From Candidatus Woesearchaeota archaeon CG11_big_fil_rev_8_21_14_0_20_43_8 (lineage in GTDB: Archaea; Nanobdellota; Nanobdellia; Woesearchaeales; CG08-08-20-14), in the NCBI GenBank assembly GCA_002762705.1, contig PCVE01000120.1, positions 1 to 29,960 of the forward strand: DNA of 29,960 nucleotides. Reading direction: 5' to 3'. Below, piece after piece: positions 14,163 through 21,432 of this stretch. The notes under the pieces were generated by a model that ran no database searches, was not told the origin of the DNA, and worked only from the letters and a program-made list of their open reading frames with translations. How positions within the stretch are numbered: position 1 is the first letter of the stretch; each line of letters starts with the position of its first letter. The translations under genes and the position numbers were made by a program.

Positions 14163-14780
14163 ATGGGAAAACTAGAGGAGATAACTATCGACAGCTATGA
14201 CAGGACTGTCGAAGCGTATGCAGAGAACACTGCTGGTATGCATCCTATGCATATCTCTAAAATATTCATCTCCTATCTCTCTGATGGCGCATCTATACTT
14301 GATCTTGGCTGTGGACCAGGGAGGGATGTAGGCATTTTTGCAGACAGGGGATATAATGTTACTGGTGTCGATCTATCAAAGAAGATGATTGGATATGCTC
14401 GGAAACAAGTGACCAATGCAAAATTCTCTGTGATGGATATAAAATCTTTAGCATTTGTTGGCAATTCATTCGATGGTGTCTGGGCATGCATGAGTTTTTT
14501 GCATGTGCCAAAAGAAAATATCGAACAGGGACTAGGCGAAGTGCATCGTGTCCTGAAACCAGAGGGTGTGTTTTATCTGGGGCTGAAAGTCGGGAATGAG
14601 GAAGCGCTGAAGCCAGACAACAGGTATGGTGGTGTCGAGAAATTCTGGTCATTCTATCAGAAAGATGAGATTGAATGGTTATTGACAAGAGTGGGATTTT
14701 CAATTTTAGAATCTGAGATTGAAAAAAAGGATGATACTTACGCCACTAACCAAGTGATTGATCTTTTCTGCAGGAAATAG
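14163..14780 (+). CDS. Class I SAM-dependent methyltransferase
   Basis: 205 aa. Motif I ILDLGCGPGRD (about residues 47-57) binds S-adenosylmethionine; motif II acidic end VTGVDLS follows at about 70-76; FSVMDIKSLAF is motif III, and FDGVWACMSFLHVP with VHRVLKPEGVFYLGLK are motifs IV-V of the Methyltransf_11/25 group. Members methylate small molecules or, less often, proteins; the substrate here cannot be told. The start is set by the TATA-like box 26 bp upstream. No signal peptide. It is convergent with the proline dehydrogenase. Confidence 0.88.
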   Translation: MGKLEEITIDSYDRTVEAYAENTAGMHPMHISKIFISYLSDGASILDLGCGPGRDVGIFADRGYNVTGVDLSKKMIGYARKQVTNAKFSVMDIKSLAFVGNSFDGVWACMSFLHVPKENIEQGLGEVHRVLKPEGVFYLGLKVGNEEALKPDNRYGGVEKFWSFYQKDEIEWLLTRVGFSILESEIEKKDDTYATNQVIDLFCRK

Positions 14781-14824
14781 ATCCCTTTTCCTTTTTTTTT
14801 GTGTTTGTCAAGATATATGCACTT

Positions 14825-15829
14825 TCACAAGAATCTGCGTTGCATCATATTTTTCATGGCAGAGAATACCATACCCGGATTTGCTGTGAGGCGTCTTTGC
14901 AGATATGGTATACCATCACCGTCATTGATCTCAAAAGGCATGTAATAACGCACTTTGTATCCTGAATCCATAAGTCTCTGTTCTATAGAATAAGCGTTGT
15001 GGACGCCTTTTAGAAATTGGAACTCGAACCGTTCTTTTGGGATGCCTTTCCTGATGATGATCTCATCTATTATTCTGTTGAGCGCTCTATGATCATGTGT
15101 GGCGATCTCGACATATACTCCAGTATTGAACAAGTCATCGACCATACTGACCAATCTCTCTTTTGCTGCTTTTTTTGTCGTCACAGCGACATCTTTTGGT
15201 TCATCATAGATTCCGATGCATGCTCGCACGCGAATATCTGACTTGTCAAGATCATAATGCGCATCCTTTAGTCTCTCCTTGATATCATTCGCAGTCCTGT
15301 GCAGTCTTGACTGCAGCACGATGCCAAGGTTCTCGTATCCAGAGCGCCAAAGTTCTTGCGCTGCATCAAGCGAGACATCTGTCCAATTGTGGTCTTCCAT
15401 ATCAAGTGTCAGGTTGACATCTCTTTTCGTCGAGTGTTCTGCCAATTGTCCGAGCCTGTCGATAAGCGGTGTCTCTTTTAGCGAATGCATGTGCGTTTTG
15501 TCGACTGCGCAGATGGCTGTCGGTTTGACTGAGATTGTCGGTCTGTTTTCATTATATCCTGAGACTAGATTTATCAGCTCGATATATGTCGCCATGTATT
15601 CATCTGATCTCTCTATGGTGGTCGCGGCCTCTCCAAGTATGTCGATTGTCGATAGCCTGCTTTTTTTTGAATCTGCGTCTACATTCTGTAGCGCTTGCTC
15701 TAGTGAATGCCCTGCGATGTATGGCTCCGCAAGCGATGAGAACAGTCTTCTTCCTCTCTTTGATGATAGCATCATGTCTATCATAAAACCATTGAATTTT
15801 CTTAATATCTGGTTGAATCTCTCCCCCAT
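14825..15829 (-). CDS. Proline dehydrogenase family protein
   Basis: 334 aa, matching the FAD-binding TIM-barrel PRODH domain. Recognisable blocks in order: DILGEAATT, SVKPTA, VNLTLDMED, LGIVLQSRLHRT, IRVRACIGIYDEP, YVEIATHD, FEFQFLKGV, RYYMPF and PYLQRRLTANPGMV; the closing RRL pair binds the proline carboxylate. The enzyme oxidises proline to pyrroline-5-carboxylate and passes electrons on through FAD. No pyrroline-5-carboxylate dehydrogenase is present nearby, so the next step must be encoded elsewhere or the product used otherwise. A TATA-like sequence lies about 30 bp upstream on the reverse strand (15856-15868). Confidence 0.88.
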   Translation of the reverse strand: MGERFNQILRKFNGFMIDMMLSSKRGRRLFSSLAEPYIAGHSLEQALQNVDADSKKSRLSTIDILGEAATTIERSDEYMATYIELINLVSGYNENRPTISVKPTAICAVDKTHMHSLKETPLIDRLGQLAEHSTKRDVNLTLDMEDHNWTDVSLDAAQELWRSGYENLGIVLQSRLHRTANDIKERLKDAHYDLDKSDIRVRACIGIYDEPKDVAVTTKKAAKERLVSMVDDLFNTGVYVEIATHDHRALNRIIDEIIIRKGIPKERFEFQFLKGVHNAYSIEQRLMDSGYKVRYYMPFEINDGDGIPYLQRRLTANPGMVFSAMKNMMQRRFL

Positions 15830-15935
15830 GCTTTGGTTGGTATGTTTTTGTGCCTTAAAAATATAACGAAGTATGGGGCTTTGTAGAAAGTCGTGTTTTT
15901 GATTATTTATGCCTGATTCTTTTCATATCCTCACT

Positions 15936-16085
15936 TGGCAGAGTCCCGAGCCAAGCGGCCCGGACACTGTCTGCCCCTGCTATTTTTGATCCACTATATA
16001 TCTATGGTCTGTCAGGCGGGGCCAAAAATCGCACGCTGACCAAAGAATAGGATCAGGGTGCCCAAGCTAAAAGAGGGAGTCTCTC
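15936..16085. ncRNA. Candidate structured RNA between proline dehydrogenase and Nudix genes
   Basis: The 326-bp gap 15830-16155 has no supported ORF. It contains hairpin CTTGGC-10 nt-GCCAAG (about 15936-15957) whose loop AGAGTCCC can pair with GGGAgtCTCT (about 16076-16085), giving a possible loop-to-tail pseudoknot. Also present are a nested pair CCCT...AGGG, GATCC...GGATC (about 15998-16055) and TGGTC...GACCA inside it, plus GCCCC...GGGGC and ATTTTTG...CAAAAAT as alternative pairings. Strand is unclear. I cannot match it to RNase P, SRP or tRNA by conserved sequence. Confidence 0.35.
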
Positions 16086-16124
16086 TGAAGATGACTTTCT
16101 GCAGGGTCGAAGTATGGTGGAAAA

Positions 16125-16134
16125 CTTTTTAATC
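16125..16134 (+). promoter_or_regulatory. TATA-like box of the Nudix gene
   Basis: CTTTTTAATC centred 27 bp before the ATG at 16156; predicts a leaderless mRNA and decides against the upstream ATG at 16114. Confidence 0.5.
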
Positions 16135-16155
16135 AAAATATGCCTCTTATCTCAT

Positions 16156-16566
16156 ATGGCAGAAAGACCCAAAATAGGCGTAGGAGTATTTGTGGTGAAA
16201 GGCGGCAAGATACTTCTTGGCAAACGGATGAATGCGCATGGCGATGGGACATGGTCATTACCTGGTGGGCATCTTGAGATGAACGAAGAACCAGAAGACT
16301 GCGCAAGGAGAGAGGTCATGGAAGAAGCGGGCATAAAGATAAAGAATCTCTCTCGTCTCACGTTCACGAATGATATATTTGAGAAAGAGAAAAAACATTA
16401 CGTGACACTTTTCCTAAGATCAGATCTTGATTCCGGCGTCCCAGCTGTCATGGAACCGGATAAATGCGAACGCTGGGATTGGTTCACATGGGATGATCTC
16501 CCAAGACCATTATTCATGCCACTAAAGAATCTGAAGAAAGAATGTTTTGATCCATTCAAGGATTAG
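16156..16566 (+). CDS. Nudix hydrolase, NUDT15/MutT-like
   Basis: 136 aa. The Nudix box fits G38-x5-E44-x7-R52-E53-V-x-E56-E57-x-G59-I60 exactly, giving the Mg-binding helix that cleaves nucleoside diphosphates linked to another group. Beyond the box the protein resembles the NUDT15 type throughout: VGVFVV, LLGKR, GTWSLPGGHLE, KHYVTLF, EPDKCERWDWFTWDDLP, and DPF near the end. NUDT15-type enzymes hydrolyse modified or ordinary nucleoside triphosphates, so nucleotide-pool cleaning is plausible. The start is set by the TATA-like box; 10 bases separate its stop from the convergent HAD gene. Confidence 0.9.
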   Translation: MAERPKIGVGVFVVKGGKILLGKRMNAHGDGTWSLPGGHLEMNEEPEDCARREVMEEAGIKIKNLSRLTFTNDIFEKEKKHYVTLFLRSDLDSGVPAVMEPDKCERWDWFTWDDLPRPLFMPLKNLKKECFDPFKD

Positions 16567-16576
16567 AACCTATCAG

Positions 16577-17233
16577 TTATCTTTTATCCATCACGATCTC
16601 TACAAGCTGTTTTGGATTCTTGGCGATCACATCAGCGCCGGCAAGAACAAGATTATCTGGTCTCTCGATGCCCCATTCGATGCCGATATTCAGGGAAACA
16701 CATGCAGCGAGTCCAGCTTTCATGTCGTTTATGCTGTCGCCGACATAGGCACAATTTGACGCACCCACATCCATCATATCCATACATTGAAGTATCGAAG
16801 TCGGATCTGGTTTCATCTTCTTTGCCATATCTACATTGACGACAGCGTCGAAATGAAGGCCATATTTTACCAGCGGTTCATAGATTATATCCAAGTTGCT
16901 GATGTTCGATGCGATGCCTTGCTTAAAACCAAACGACTTAAGTCTCAAAAAAGCATCACCCATCTCTTTGTTATAGACCAGCAATTTCCGGTTGGCCATG
17001 AAGTATCTTCGGTACTCCGTGATGGATTCTTCCTGCGCCGCCTCAGTATCCAGGCCCATCTTAGCAAGATTATTTTTCCAATCAGTATCAAAGAAATCCA
17101 AGAAATCCTCTCTTCTCTCGAAATGAAGTCGGCTCATACCTACATCATATAAATGATTATATGACTTCCAGAATAGATCCTTAGGATCCACAAATACCCC
17201 ATCCCAATCATAAATAATTGTATCTATCCCCAA
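16577..17233 (-). CDS. HAD-superfamily phosphatase (phosphoglycolate phosphatase-like)
   Basis: 218 aa. HAD motifs: I, YDWDGVF (nucleophile Asp9 and Asp11); II, ASN near 109-111; III, Lys in KKMKPDP; IV, VGDSINDM. A helical cap (about residues 20-90) lies between motifs I and II, the C1 cap of the Gph/beta-phosphoglucomutase group. Likely substrates are small phosphate esters; the exact one is unknown. The start is TTG at 17231-17233: GTTTAGGTGA on the reverse strand ends 7 bases earlier, and no in-frame ATG keeps the motif I strand. It follows TFS by 35 bp and probably shares its transcript. Confidence 0.88.
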   Translation of the reverse strand: MGIDTIIYDWDGVFVDPKDLFWKSYNHLYDVGMSRLHFERREDFLDFFDTDWKNNLAKMGLDTEAAQEESITEYRRYFMANRKLLVYNKEMGDAFLRLKSFGFKQGIASNISNLDIIYEPLVKYGLHFDAVVNVDMAKKMKPDPTSILQCMDMMDVGASNCAYVGDSINDMKAGLAACVSLNIGIEWGIERPDNLVLAGADVIAKNPKQLVEIVMDKR

Positions 17234-17268
17234 AATATTTCACCTAAACAACCAGGAAAAAATAAAAA

Positions 17269-17676
17269 TCAACTATAATCTCGCCATGTATGCTTGCACT
17301 TCTCGCACCTGAGGAATTTGGTCTCTGGTTCGTCACTCGCTCTGGTCTGCACAGTCCAGAAGTGAGCCCTATCATGTTTGCATTTTGGACATTCAGCGCT
17401 TGTTATGGGAAGAGCCTGTGCGTCGACATCTTCATCGATGACTTCTATTATCTCTTCTTGTGTCGGGATGAGTTTCTCTGTGATTATCGTCTCTCCTACA
17501 TTCTCAGAAGAATATCCACAGTTCACGCAAGCCATGGTCCTTTTTGGCTTCTCTTCTTCTTTTGTCTCTTCAGCAGCTTTTGTCTTCTTCCCTTTTTTTG
17601 GTTTTGCTGCTTTCTTTTTTTTCTTTGTCTCGTTTTTCTTTGGTAAAAGCAATGACCCGCATTTTGGACAGAACAT
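17269..17676 (-). CDS. tfs: Transcription factor S (TFS), RNA polymerase cleavage factor
   Basis: 135 aa. The N-terminal zinc ribbon uses C3, C6 (FCPKCG) and C50, C53 (ACVNCGY); the C-terminal TFIIS-like ribbon uses C96, C99, C124 and C127. The hairpin QTRASDEPETKFLRC carries the acidic D115-E116 pair that reaches the polymerase active site and stimulates cleavage of backtracked RNA. It is about 25-30 residues longer than usual because a Lys-rich stretch (about 14-47) separates the two halves of the N-terminal ribbon, unlike the compact archaeal form. A GAAGGTGATG ribosome site and a TATA-like box at 17713-17725 precede it. The HAD gene follows in the same direction. Confidence 0.94.
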   Translation of the reverse strand: MFCPKCGSLLLPKKNETKKKKKAAKPKKGKKTKAAEETKEEEKPKRTMACVNCGYSSENVGETIITEKLIPTQEEIIEVIDEDVDAQALPITSAECPKCKHDRAHFWTVQTRASDEPETKFLRCEKCKHTWRDYS

Positions 17677-17712
17677 TTCACATCACCTTCCGGTTTGATT
17701 CAGATTGGACTT

Positions 17713-17725
17713 GTTTTTATATTTT
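17713..17725 (-). promoter_or_regulatory. TATA-like box of the TFS gene
   Basis: On the reverse strand AAAATATAAAAAC, about 43 bp before the ATG at 17676; the short leader holds GAAGGTGATG (17681-17690). Confidence 0.55.
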
Positions 17726-17736
17726 ATCTAAAATAA

Positions 17737-18393
17737 TCAGATAAATATGGCTTTTATAGTGCCACCGACCCATGCGATAGCCTTGAAAAAAAGGATCTTG
17801 ATCCAGCCAAGATATGGTATCCTAAAGACCGCTTTTCCGATTATATTTTTATATTCCACATCCAGTTCATCAATGCTCGGGCTTGATATTGGGTTGGTAT
17901 TATGATCGCCCTTTGTCTGGTATGCTGGATTCTTGTCTGTTCTAGTGATCTTTATGATCCTGTGTATTATCGGTTCTCCCTGAGCGCTTCTAAATACCAC
18001 CACATCACCAAGTTGTATCTTCTCAGGTTTTTTCCCGAACAGGACCATGATATCACCTGTGTTGAATCCATTGTGGAAATCAAATTTCTTAAAATCACTC
18101 TTGCTGACCTCATAACTAGTATAGAAATCTGCTTGGCGACATATGAATTTTCCTTGGCAGATCGCTTCAGATGCCCACCAATCATCAAATGAACCATCGT
18201 GTTCCATGCTTCCGGAGACTACTGCGACAATCGGGAAACTTGTACCAAACAGCAATCCAAGGCCAGGATATATGATGAATTTGATCAATAAGAATGCGAC
18301 AATGATATTGGCGACCCAGCTAAGCAAGCTGTCATCGTTCCATAAGAAGTCCCAGAACCTCTTGATCCACCAGATCGCTCCTCTTCGCTTCAT
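17737..18393 (-). CDS. Signal peptidase I, archaeal/ER type
   Basis: 218 aa. An N-terminal membrane helix (about 27-45) precedes VSGSME, with the catalytic Ser, then GDVVVFRS, IIHRI with the catalytic His that replaces the bacterial Lys, and TKGDHN with the conserved Asp. A hydrophobic C-terminal helix (about 195-216) follows. The enzyme removes Sec signal peptides outside the membrane. Between the Ser box and GDIMVLF there is an insert of about 45 residues with two Cys (AICQGKFICRQ). A TATA-like box is centred about 32 bp before the ATG, leaving at most a few bases of leader. It acts upstream of secreted proteins such as those seen in this window. Confidence 0.93.
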   Translation of the reverse strand: MKRRGAIWWIKRFWDFLWNDDSLLSWVANIIVAFLLIKFIIYPGLGLLFGTSFPIVAVVSGSMEHDGSFDDWWASEAICQGKFICRQADFYTSYEVSKSDFKKFDFHNGFNTGDIMVLFGKKPEKIQLGDVVVFRSAQGEPIIHRIIKITRTDKNPAYQTKGDHNTNPISSPSIDELDVEYKNIIGKAVFRIPYLGWIKILFFKAIAWVGGTIKAIFI

Positions 18394-18420
18394 GATGTAT
18401 CATTTAGGGAAGTCGTTCTG

Positions 18421-18430
18421 TTATAAATGT
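18421..18430 (-). promoter_or_regulatory. TATA-like box of the signal peptidase gene
   Basis: On the reverse strand ACATTTATAA centred about 32 bp before the ATG at 18393; no ribosome site is visible. Confidence 0.5.
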
Positions 18431-18432
18431 TT

Positions 18433-19044
18433 CTACTGAATCATCGCAATTATGAACGGCGCAAGTTTCAGGAAATAGAAGAAATTCAGGAACATATGGA
18501 GAACTATGTTGAAGAATATCAGGCTTTGGAAACTGCCGCATAGCTTGTTTATTATCATTGTTCCAAGAGTATTGAGAACACTTAATACAACTCCTACATA
18601 GACTAGATTGGCTGGTGAGAAACTGCCGAACCAAGCAAGCACAAGATATAATCCATATGTGGGAAAACCGACAAATGTAAGTATTCCTCCGCCTAATAGA
18701 AACGGGATGAAATCTGCTATGATTATGAAGAAGAAAGCGCCAAGGATACCATATATCGAACCGATGACGACAGTGAAGAAGAACAAAGGGGATACATCGA
18801 CAGGAGAGCCCCATTTGGTCTGAAGATACTTGACATAGCCAGCGATGCCTGCGAACAGCAAGAAGACTGATTGCTTCTTGAAGAAGAATATCAAAAAAAA
18901 AGTGAGTAATGCGACAAGGAGCCATTCAGTGCTCCTTCCAAATCTTCTCTTTATCCCTTTTTGGAGCTCTCTGCTTCCTGTATCTATGAAGTCTCCTGGA
19001 TAATTCTTTCCATAATAGTTATATCTGGATTTTCCTTTGTGCAT
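18433..19044 (-). CDS. Hypothetical polytopic membrane protein
   Basis: 203 aa, no family recognised. A basic, Tyr-rich N-terminal tail of about 38 residues (HKGKSRYNYYGKNY) is followed by five or six hydrophobic helices, with Gly and Pro kinks (FIPFLLGGGILTFVGFPTYG). The basic tail predicts an N-in topology. No catalytic motif is visible. It is preceded by a TATA-like box 30 bp upstream (19070-19078) and lies between the signal peptidase and the M50-like protease on the same strand, each with its own promoter. Confidence 0.75.
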   Translation of the reverse strand: MHKGKSRYNYYGKNYPGDFIDTGSRELQKGIKRRFGRSTEWLLVALLTFFLIFFFKKQSVFLLFAGIAGYVKYLQTKWGSPVDVSPLFFFTVVIGSIYGILGAFFFIIIADFIPFLLGGGILTFVGFPTYGLYLVLAWFGSFSPANLVYVGVVLSVLNTLGTMIINKLCGSFQSLIFFNIVLHMFLNFFYFLKLAPFIIAMIQ

Positions 19045-19069
19045 CTTGATCTTTTTTTAGCAGAAGGGG

Positions 19070-19078
19070 TATATATAT
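19070..19078 (-). promoter_or_regulatory. TATA-like box
   Basis: On the reverse strand ATATATATA centred about 30 bp before the ATG at 19044. Confidence 0.5.
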
Positions 19079-19084
19079 CTGTTC

Positions 19085-19567
19085 CTAAATCATCTGCAAT
19101 ATTATCTGGAGCATGGCAGTACCATCAGATATCGGGCTGAAAATGTTAAGATTGATCAATATCGATATGACTGTTGGAACAAGAAATGACAAGAAGACAA
19201 GCTCTGACAGAAGATTTCTTTCTACATGCACATAGACAAAACAGATGAATACAGCAAGCAACAGATTCACCATCACGCCTGCGATTGTGACATTGAAAGA
19301 CGCCCAAGCATCATCTGTTCCAGTGAACTGGACATAGGCTACTGGTTCTGAATTCAGGCGTTTAAGGTCGAATGCGAGCTTTCCAGAATCATCGAATAAC
19401 GATGTGAAGAAGTGCACTGTCGGATCGAGATCAAAACTCTTGGCAATAGCATAATGGCCTAATTCGTGTAATATGATGTTTGTGATGAAACTGAATGTTA
19501 TCAGGCATATTACTAACAGGAACATCAGTGGTATATGTTTAAAACCAAAAAATCCCTTTGTTTTCAT
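19085..19567 (-). CDS. Site-2-protease-like membrane metalloprotease (M50)
   Basis: 160 aa from the ATG at 19567. HELGH in the first membrane helix region (ITNIILHELGHYAIA) is the zinc motif of M50 intramembrane proteases, and NIFSPISDG near the C-terminus corresponds to the N-x-x-P-x-x-D-G block that supplies the third ligand. Two or three further hydrophobic helices lie between. These proteases cut within membrane helices, often to release regulators. It is short compared with typical family members and lacks a PDZ domain, so activity is likely but not certain. The start is set by a TATA-like box 27 bp upstream; the ATG at 19600 overlaps that box. It may act on the membrane-tethered regulator at 3816, a guess only. 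Confidence 0.82.
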   Translation of the reverse strand: MKTKGFFGFKHIPLMFLLVICLITFSFITNIILHELGHYAIAKSFDLDPTVHFFTSLFDDSGKLAFDLKRLNSEPVAYVQFTGTDDAWASFNVTIAGVMVNLLLAVFICFVYVHVERNLLSELVFLSFLVPTVISILINLNIFSPISDGTAMLQIILQMI

Positions 19568-19589
19568 CACTGGTGGGTTGTAGCATCTG

Positions 19590-19599
19590 TATATAAACA
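19590..19599 (-). promoter_or_regulatory. TATA-like box of the M50 protease gene
   Basis: On the reverse strand TGTTTATATA centred 27 bp before the ATG at 19567; the upstream in-frame ATG overlaps this box and is therefore unlikely. Confidence 0.55.
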
Positions 19600-19632
19600 T
19601 TTCGCTTATGCGACTACTTCATAGTGGAAACA

Positions 19633-19640
19633 TATTTAAA
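19633..19640 (+). promoter_or_regulatory. TATA-like box
   Basis: TATTTAAA centred about 29 bp before the ATG at 19665, favouring that start over the one at 19608. Confidence 0.45.
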
Positions 19641-19664
19641 GGGGGGCCTTATACTGGGCCTGAA

Positions 19665-20018
19665 ATGAAATCTCTGATAATTATGCCATTCATAATGGTC
19701 ATGGTGCTTGGCTTTGTCATGGAATTGAATAGTATCGCTGAAGATGCTTCTGGTAAATCTATCAAATTTGCAGAAGATATGAGCAACGCTATCCCCTGCG
19801 CAGCGAAAGGCATCCCAATAGGGGTCTGTTCACCTGATCTGACATCTTATGATTTCACACCTGAGATGGAGCGCTATATGGCTGCGCTTAATGAGATGAA
19901 CAAGACTACGTCGCCGATCAGAGACGCTCTTCAAAATGAGATCGAAGCGCATGGTGAAGTGCGTGTGGATTGCAGTTATGATAAAGATATACAGAAGATT
20001 GTGTGCGATCTTGAATGA
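19665..20018 (+). CDS. Small secreted or membrane-anchored protein
   Basis: 117 aa, no family recognised. The N-terminus MKSLIIMPFIMVMVLGFVMEL is a single hydrophobic helix with few charges, which could anchor the protein or be cleaved. The exposed part is acidic and helical, with four Cys (C36 and C45 early, C104 and C114 late) that could form two disulfides. The shape recalls small pilin-like or pseudopilin proteins but no class III processing site is visible. Leaderless start by the TATA-like box. It precedes the transglutaminase-like lipoprotein by 88 bp and may be functionally related. Confidence 0.7.
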   Translation: MKSLIIMPFIMVMVLGFVMELNSIAEDASGKSIKFAEDMSNAIPCAAKGIPIGVCSPDLTSYDFTPEMERYMAALNEMNKTTSPIRDALQNEIEAHGEVRVDCSYDKDIQKIVCDLE

Positions 20019-20074
20019 TTCTTCTTGTTCAATGTGATTTCTTTACAATACAGCCGAAAATGTAGGGGGGAAAG

Positions 20075-20083
20075 GTTTATATG
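20075..20083 (+). promoter_or_regulatory. TATA-like box of the transglutaminase-like gene
   Basis: GTTTATATG centred 28 bp before the ATG at 20107; the G-rich stretch before it is too far upstream to be a ribosome site. Confidence 0.5.
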
Positions 20084-20106
20084 TCTCTTTTTCCGGTATA
20101 GATTAT

Positions 20107-21369
20107 ATGGTCCCCCAAAGGATAATTTGTTTGATAGCATTCTCGCTTTTGATCCTGGCATCATGTTCACTAGACCCTGCGCAGGAATTCAATCAGAGTG
20201 TGACAGAGCGCCTTTCAGACACATACAGCAGATTATGCTTTCTATATGTCGATGGCGAGCAGAGGTTCTATTTTGATGAAGGCAATATCTATTCGGGCGA
20301 AAAGCTTCTTGGCCACACAAGAAATGGGTGTGTGTATCCAAAATCGGATGAATGCAATGGAGAGAATTTTCTTGTGTTCCAGCCAGATTCTATAAAATTA
20401 TATGGCTACAATATGACCTCTTCAAAGAAAGTGGATTCCTGCGATGACGCGAACATCGTCGTGTCGGAAAAGCAGTTCGATCATTTCTCGAGATTGAAAT
20501 GGTCTGTGCCTTATATCAAGAATATCGATCTTTCCGATCCAGGACTCAAGCAGGCAGCGCTTTCTATCACTGAGAACTGCACAGATGATACCTGTCGGGT
20601 AAACGCGATATATCGGCATGTCATGACATCATTGAAATATATACGGGACAATCCTGATGGTGGGGATCAGATATATTCGCCAGCCACGACATTGAAACGT
20701 GGCGGCGGGGATTGTGAAGATCTGAGCGGAGTGATGAATTCATATCTTGGAGCGATTGGGATAAAGACTTTTGTCGTGTTGACTGAGAAACATGCATATG
20801 CGCTTGCATGTGGTGTCGATATGAAACGTCTGCAAGAAGAGGTATTGAAAAGTTTCTATGAGACGACAGAAGTATCAAAAGAGCAGGATATCGAGCTTGT
20901 GTCTGGACGTGTGTATTATTATGGTGGCACATCTGCGAGTGTCGCTGGTGATGTAGAATTCTCTTTTTCAGTCGAAGCGGATTCAAAAGTCGATGTCTAT
21001 GTGGTGAAATCACAGAAAGATTACATTGATTATGTCGAGACCGGAAATTTCGGCTATTATAAAGAATGCAGTGAGAAGTATGTGACTTCTATAAATCGCA
21101 CCTGCAATATTGCCGATAGCGGCGGCATCATGATAGTCAACAAGGCATTTAAACCGATAAAAGTGAAGCTGGTCGCGAAGTACAAATATGATCATTACAT
21201 AGTCGATCCCGCGGAGGTCGTCATGGATTATTACACTGTCGACAATGAGACTTGTGTCGTCTTGGAAGCGACTGCTGGAAAGTTTGGTTATCCTGGTTAT
21301 TCTGTGGATGATAAGACTATGAAGATGGCGATCGATCCGAGTTCTTTTCGAATCGTGAATCTAACTTGA
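20107..21369 (+). CDS. Transglutaminase-like lipoprotein
   Basis: 420 aa. The signal peptide ends in LILASC, a good lipobox (Cys20), so the protein should be anchored outside the membrane. The transglutaminase-like core has the nucleophile in GGGDCEDLSG (C203) and the catalytic His in TEKHAYALA (H229); a helical block INAIYRHVMTSLKYI-like precedes it as usual. A strand-rich insert (about 260-365) lies between His and the closing block CVVLEATAGKFGYPGY, where Glu seems to stand in for the usual Asp. Such proteins crosslink or cleave peptide bonds. Leaderless start by TATA-like box. Substrate unknown; the cell-surface location fits the surface genes nearby. Confidence 0.8.
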   Translation: MVPQRIICLIAFSLLILASCSLDPAQEFNQSVTERLSDTYSRLCFLYVDGEQRFYFDEGNIYSGEKLLGHTRNGCVYPKSDECNGENFLVFQPDSIKLYGYNMTSSKKVDSCDDANIVVSEKQFDHFSRLKWSVPYIKNIDLSDPGLKQAALSITENCTDDTCRVNAIYRHVMTSLKYIRDNPDGGDQIYSPATTLKRGGGDCEDLSGVMNSYLGAIGIKTFVVLTEKHAYALACGVDMKRLQEEVLKSFYETTEVSKEQDIELVSGRVYYYGGTSASVAGDVEFSFSVEADSKVDVYVVKSQKDYIDYVETGNFGYYKECSEKYVTSINRTCNIADSGGIMIVNKAFKPIKVKLVAKYKYDHYIVDPAEVVMDYYTVDNETCVVLEATAGKFGYPGYSVDDKTMKMAIDPSSFRIVNLT

Positions 21370-21399
21370 TATCTTTTCTGACGAGTCAGATAGACACAA

Positions 21400-21411
21400 C
21401 TAATAAATACC
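21400..21411 (+). promoter_or_regulatory. TATA-like box of the glycosyltransferase gene
   Basis: CTAATAAATACC centred about 28 bp before the ATG at 21433. Confidence 0.5.
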
Positions 21412-21432
21412 ATCTCATCCTTCTGTTCGCAT

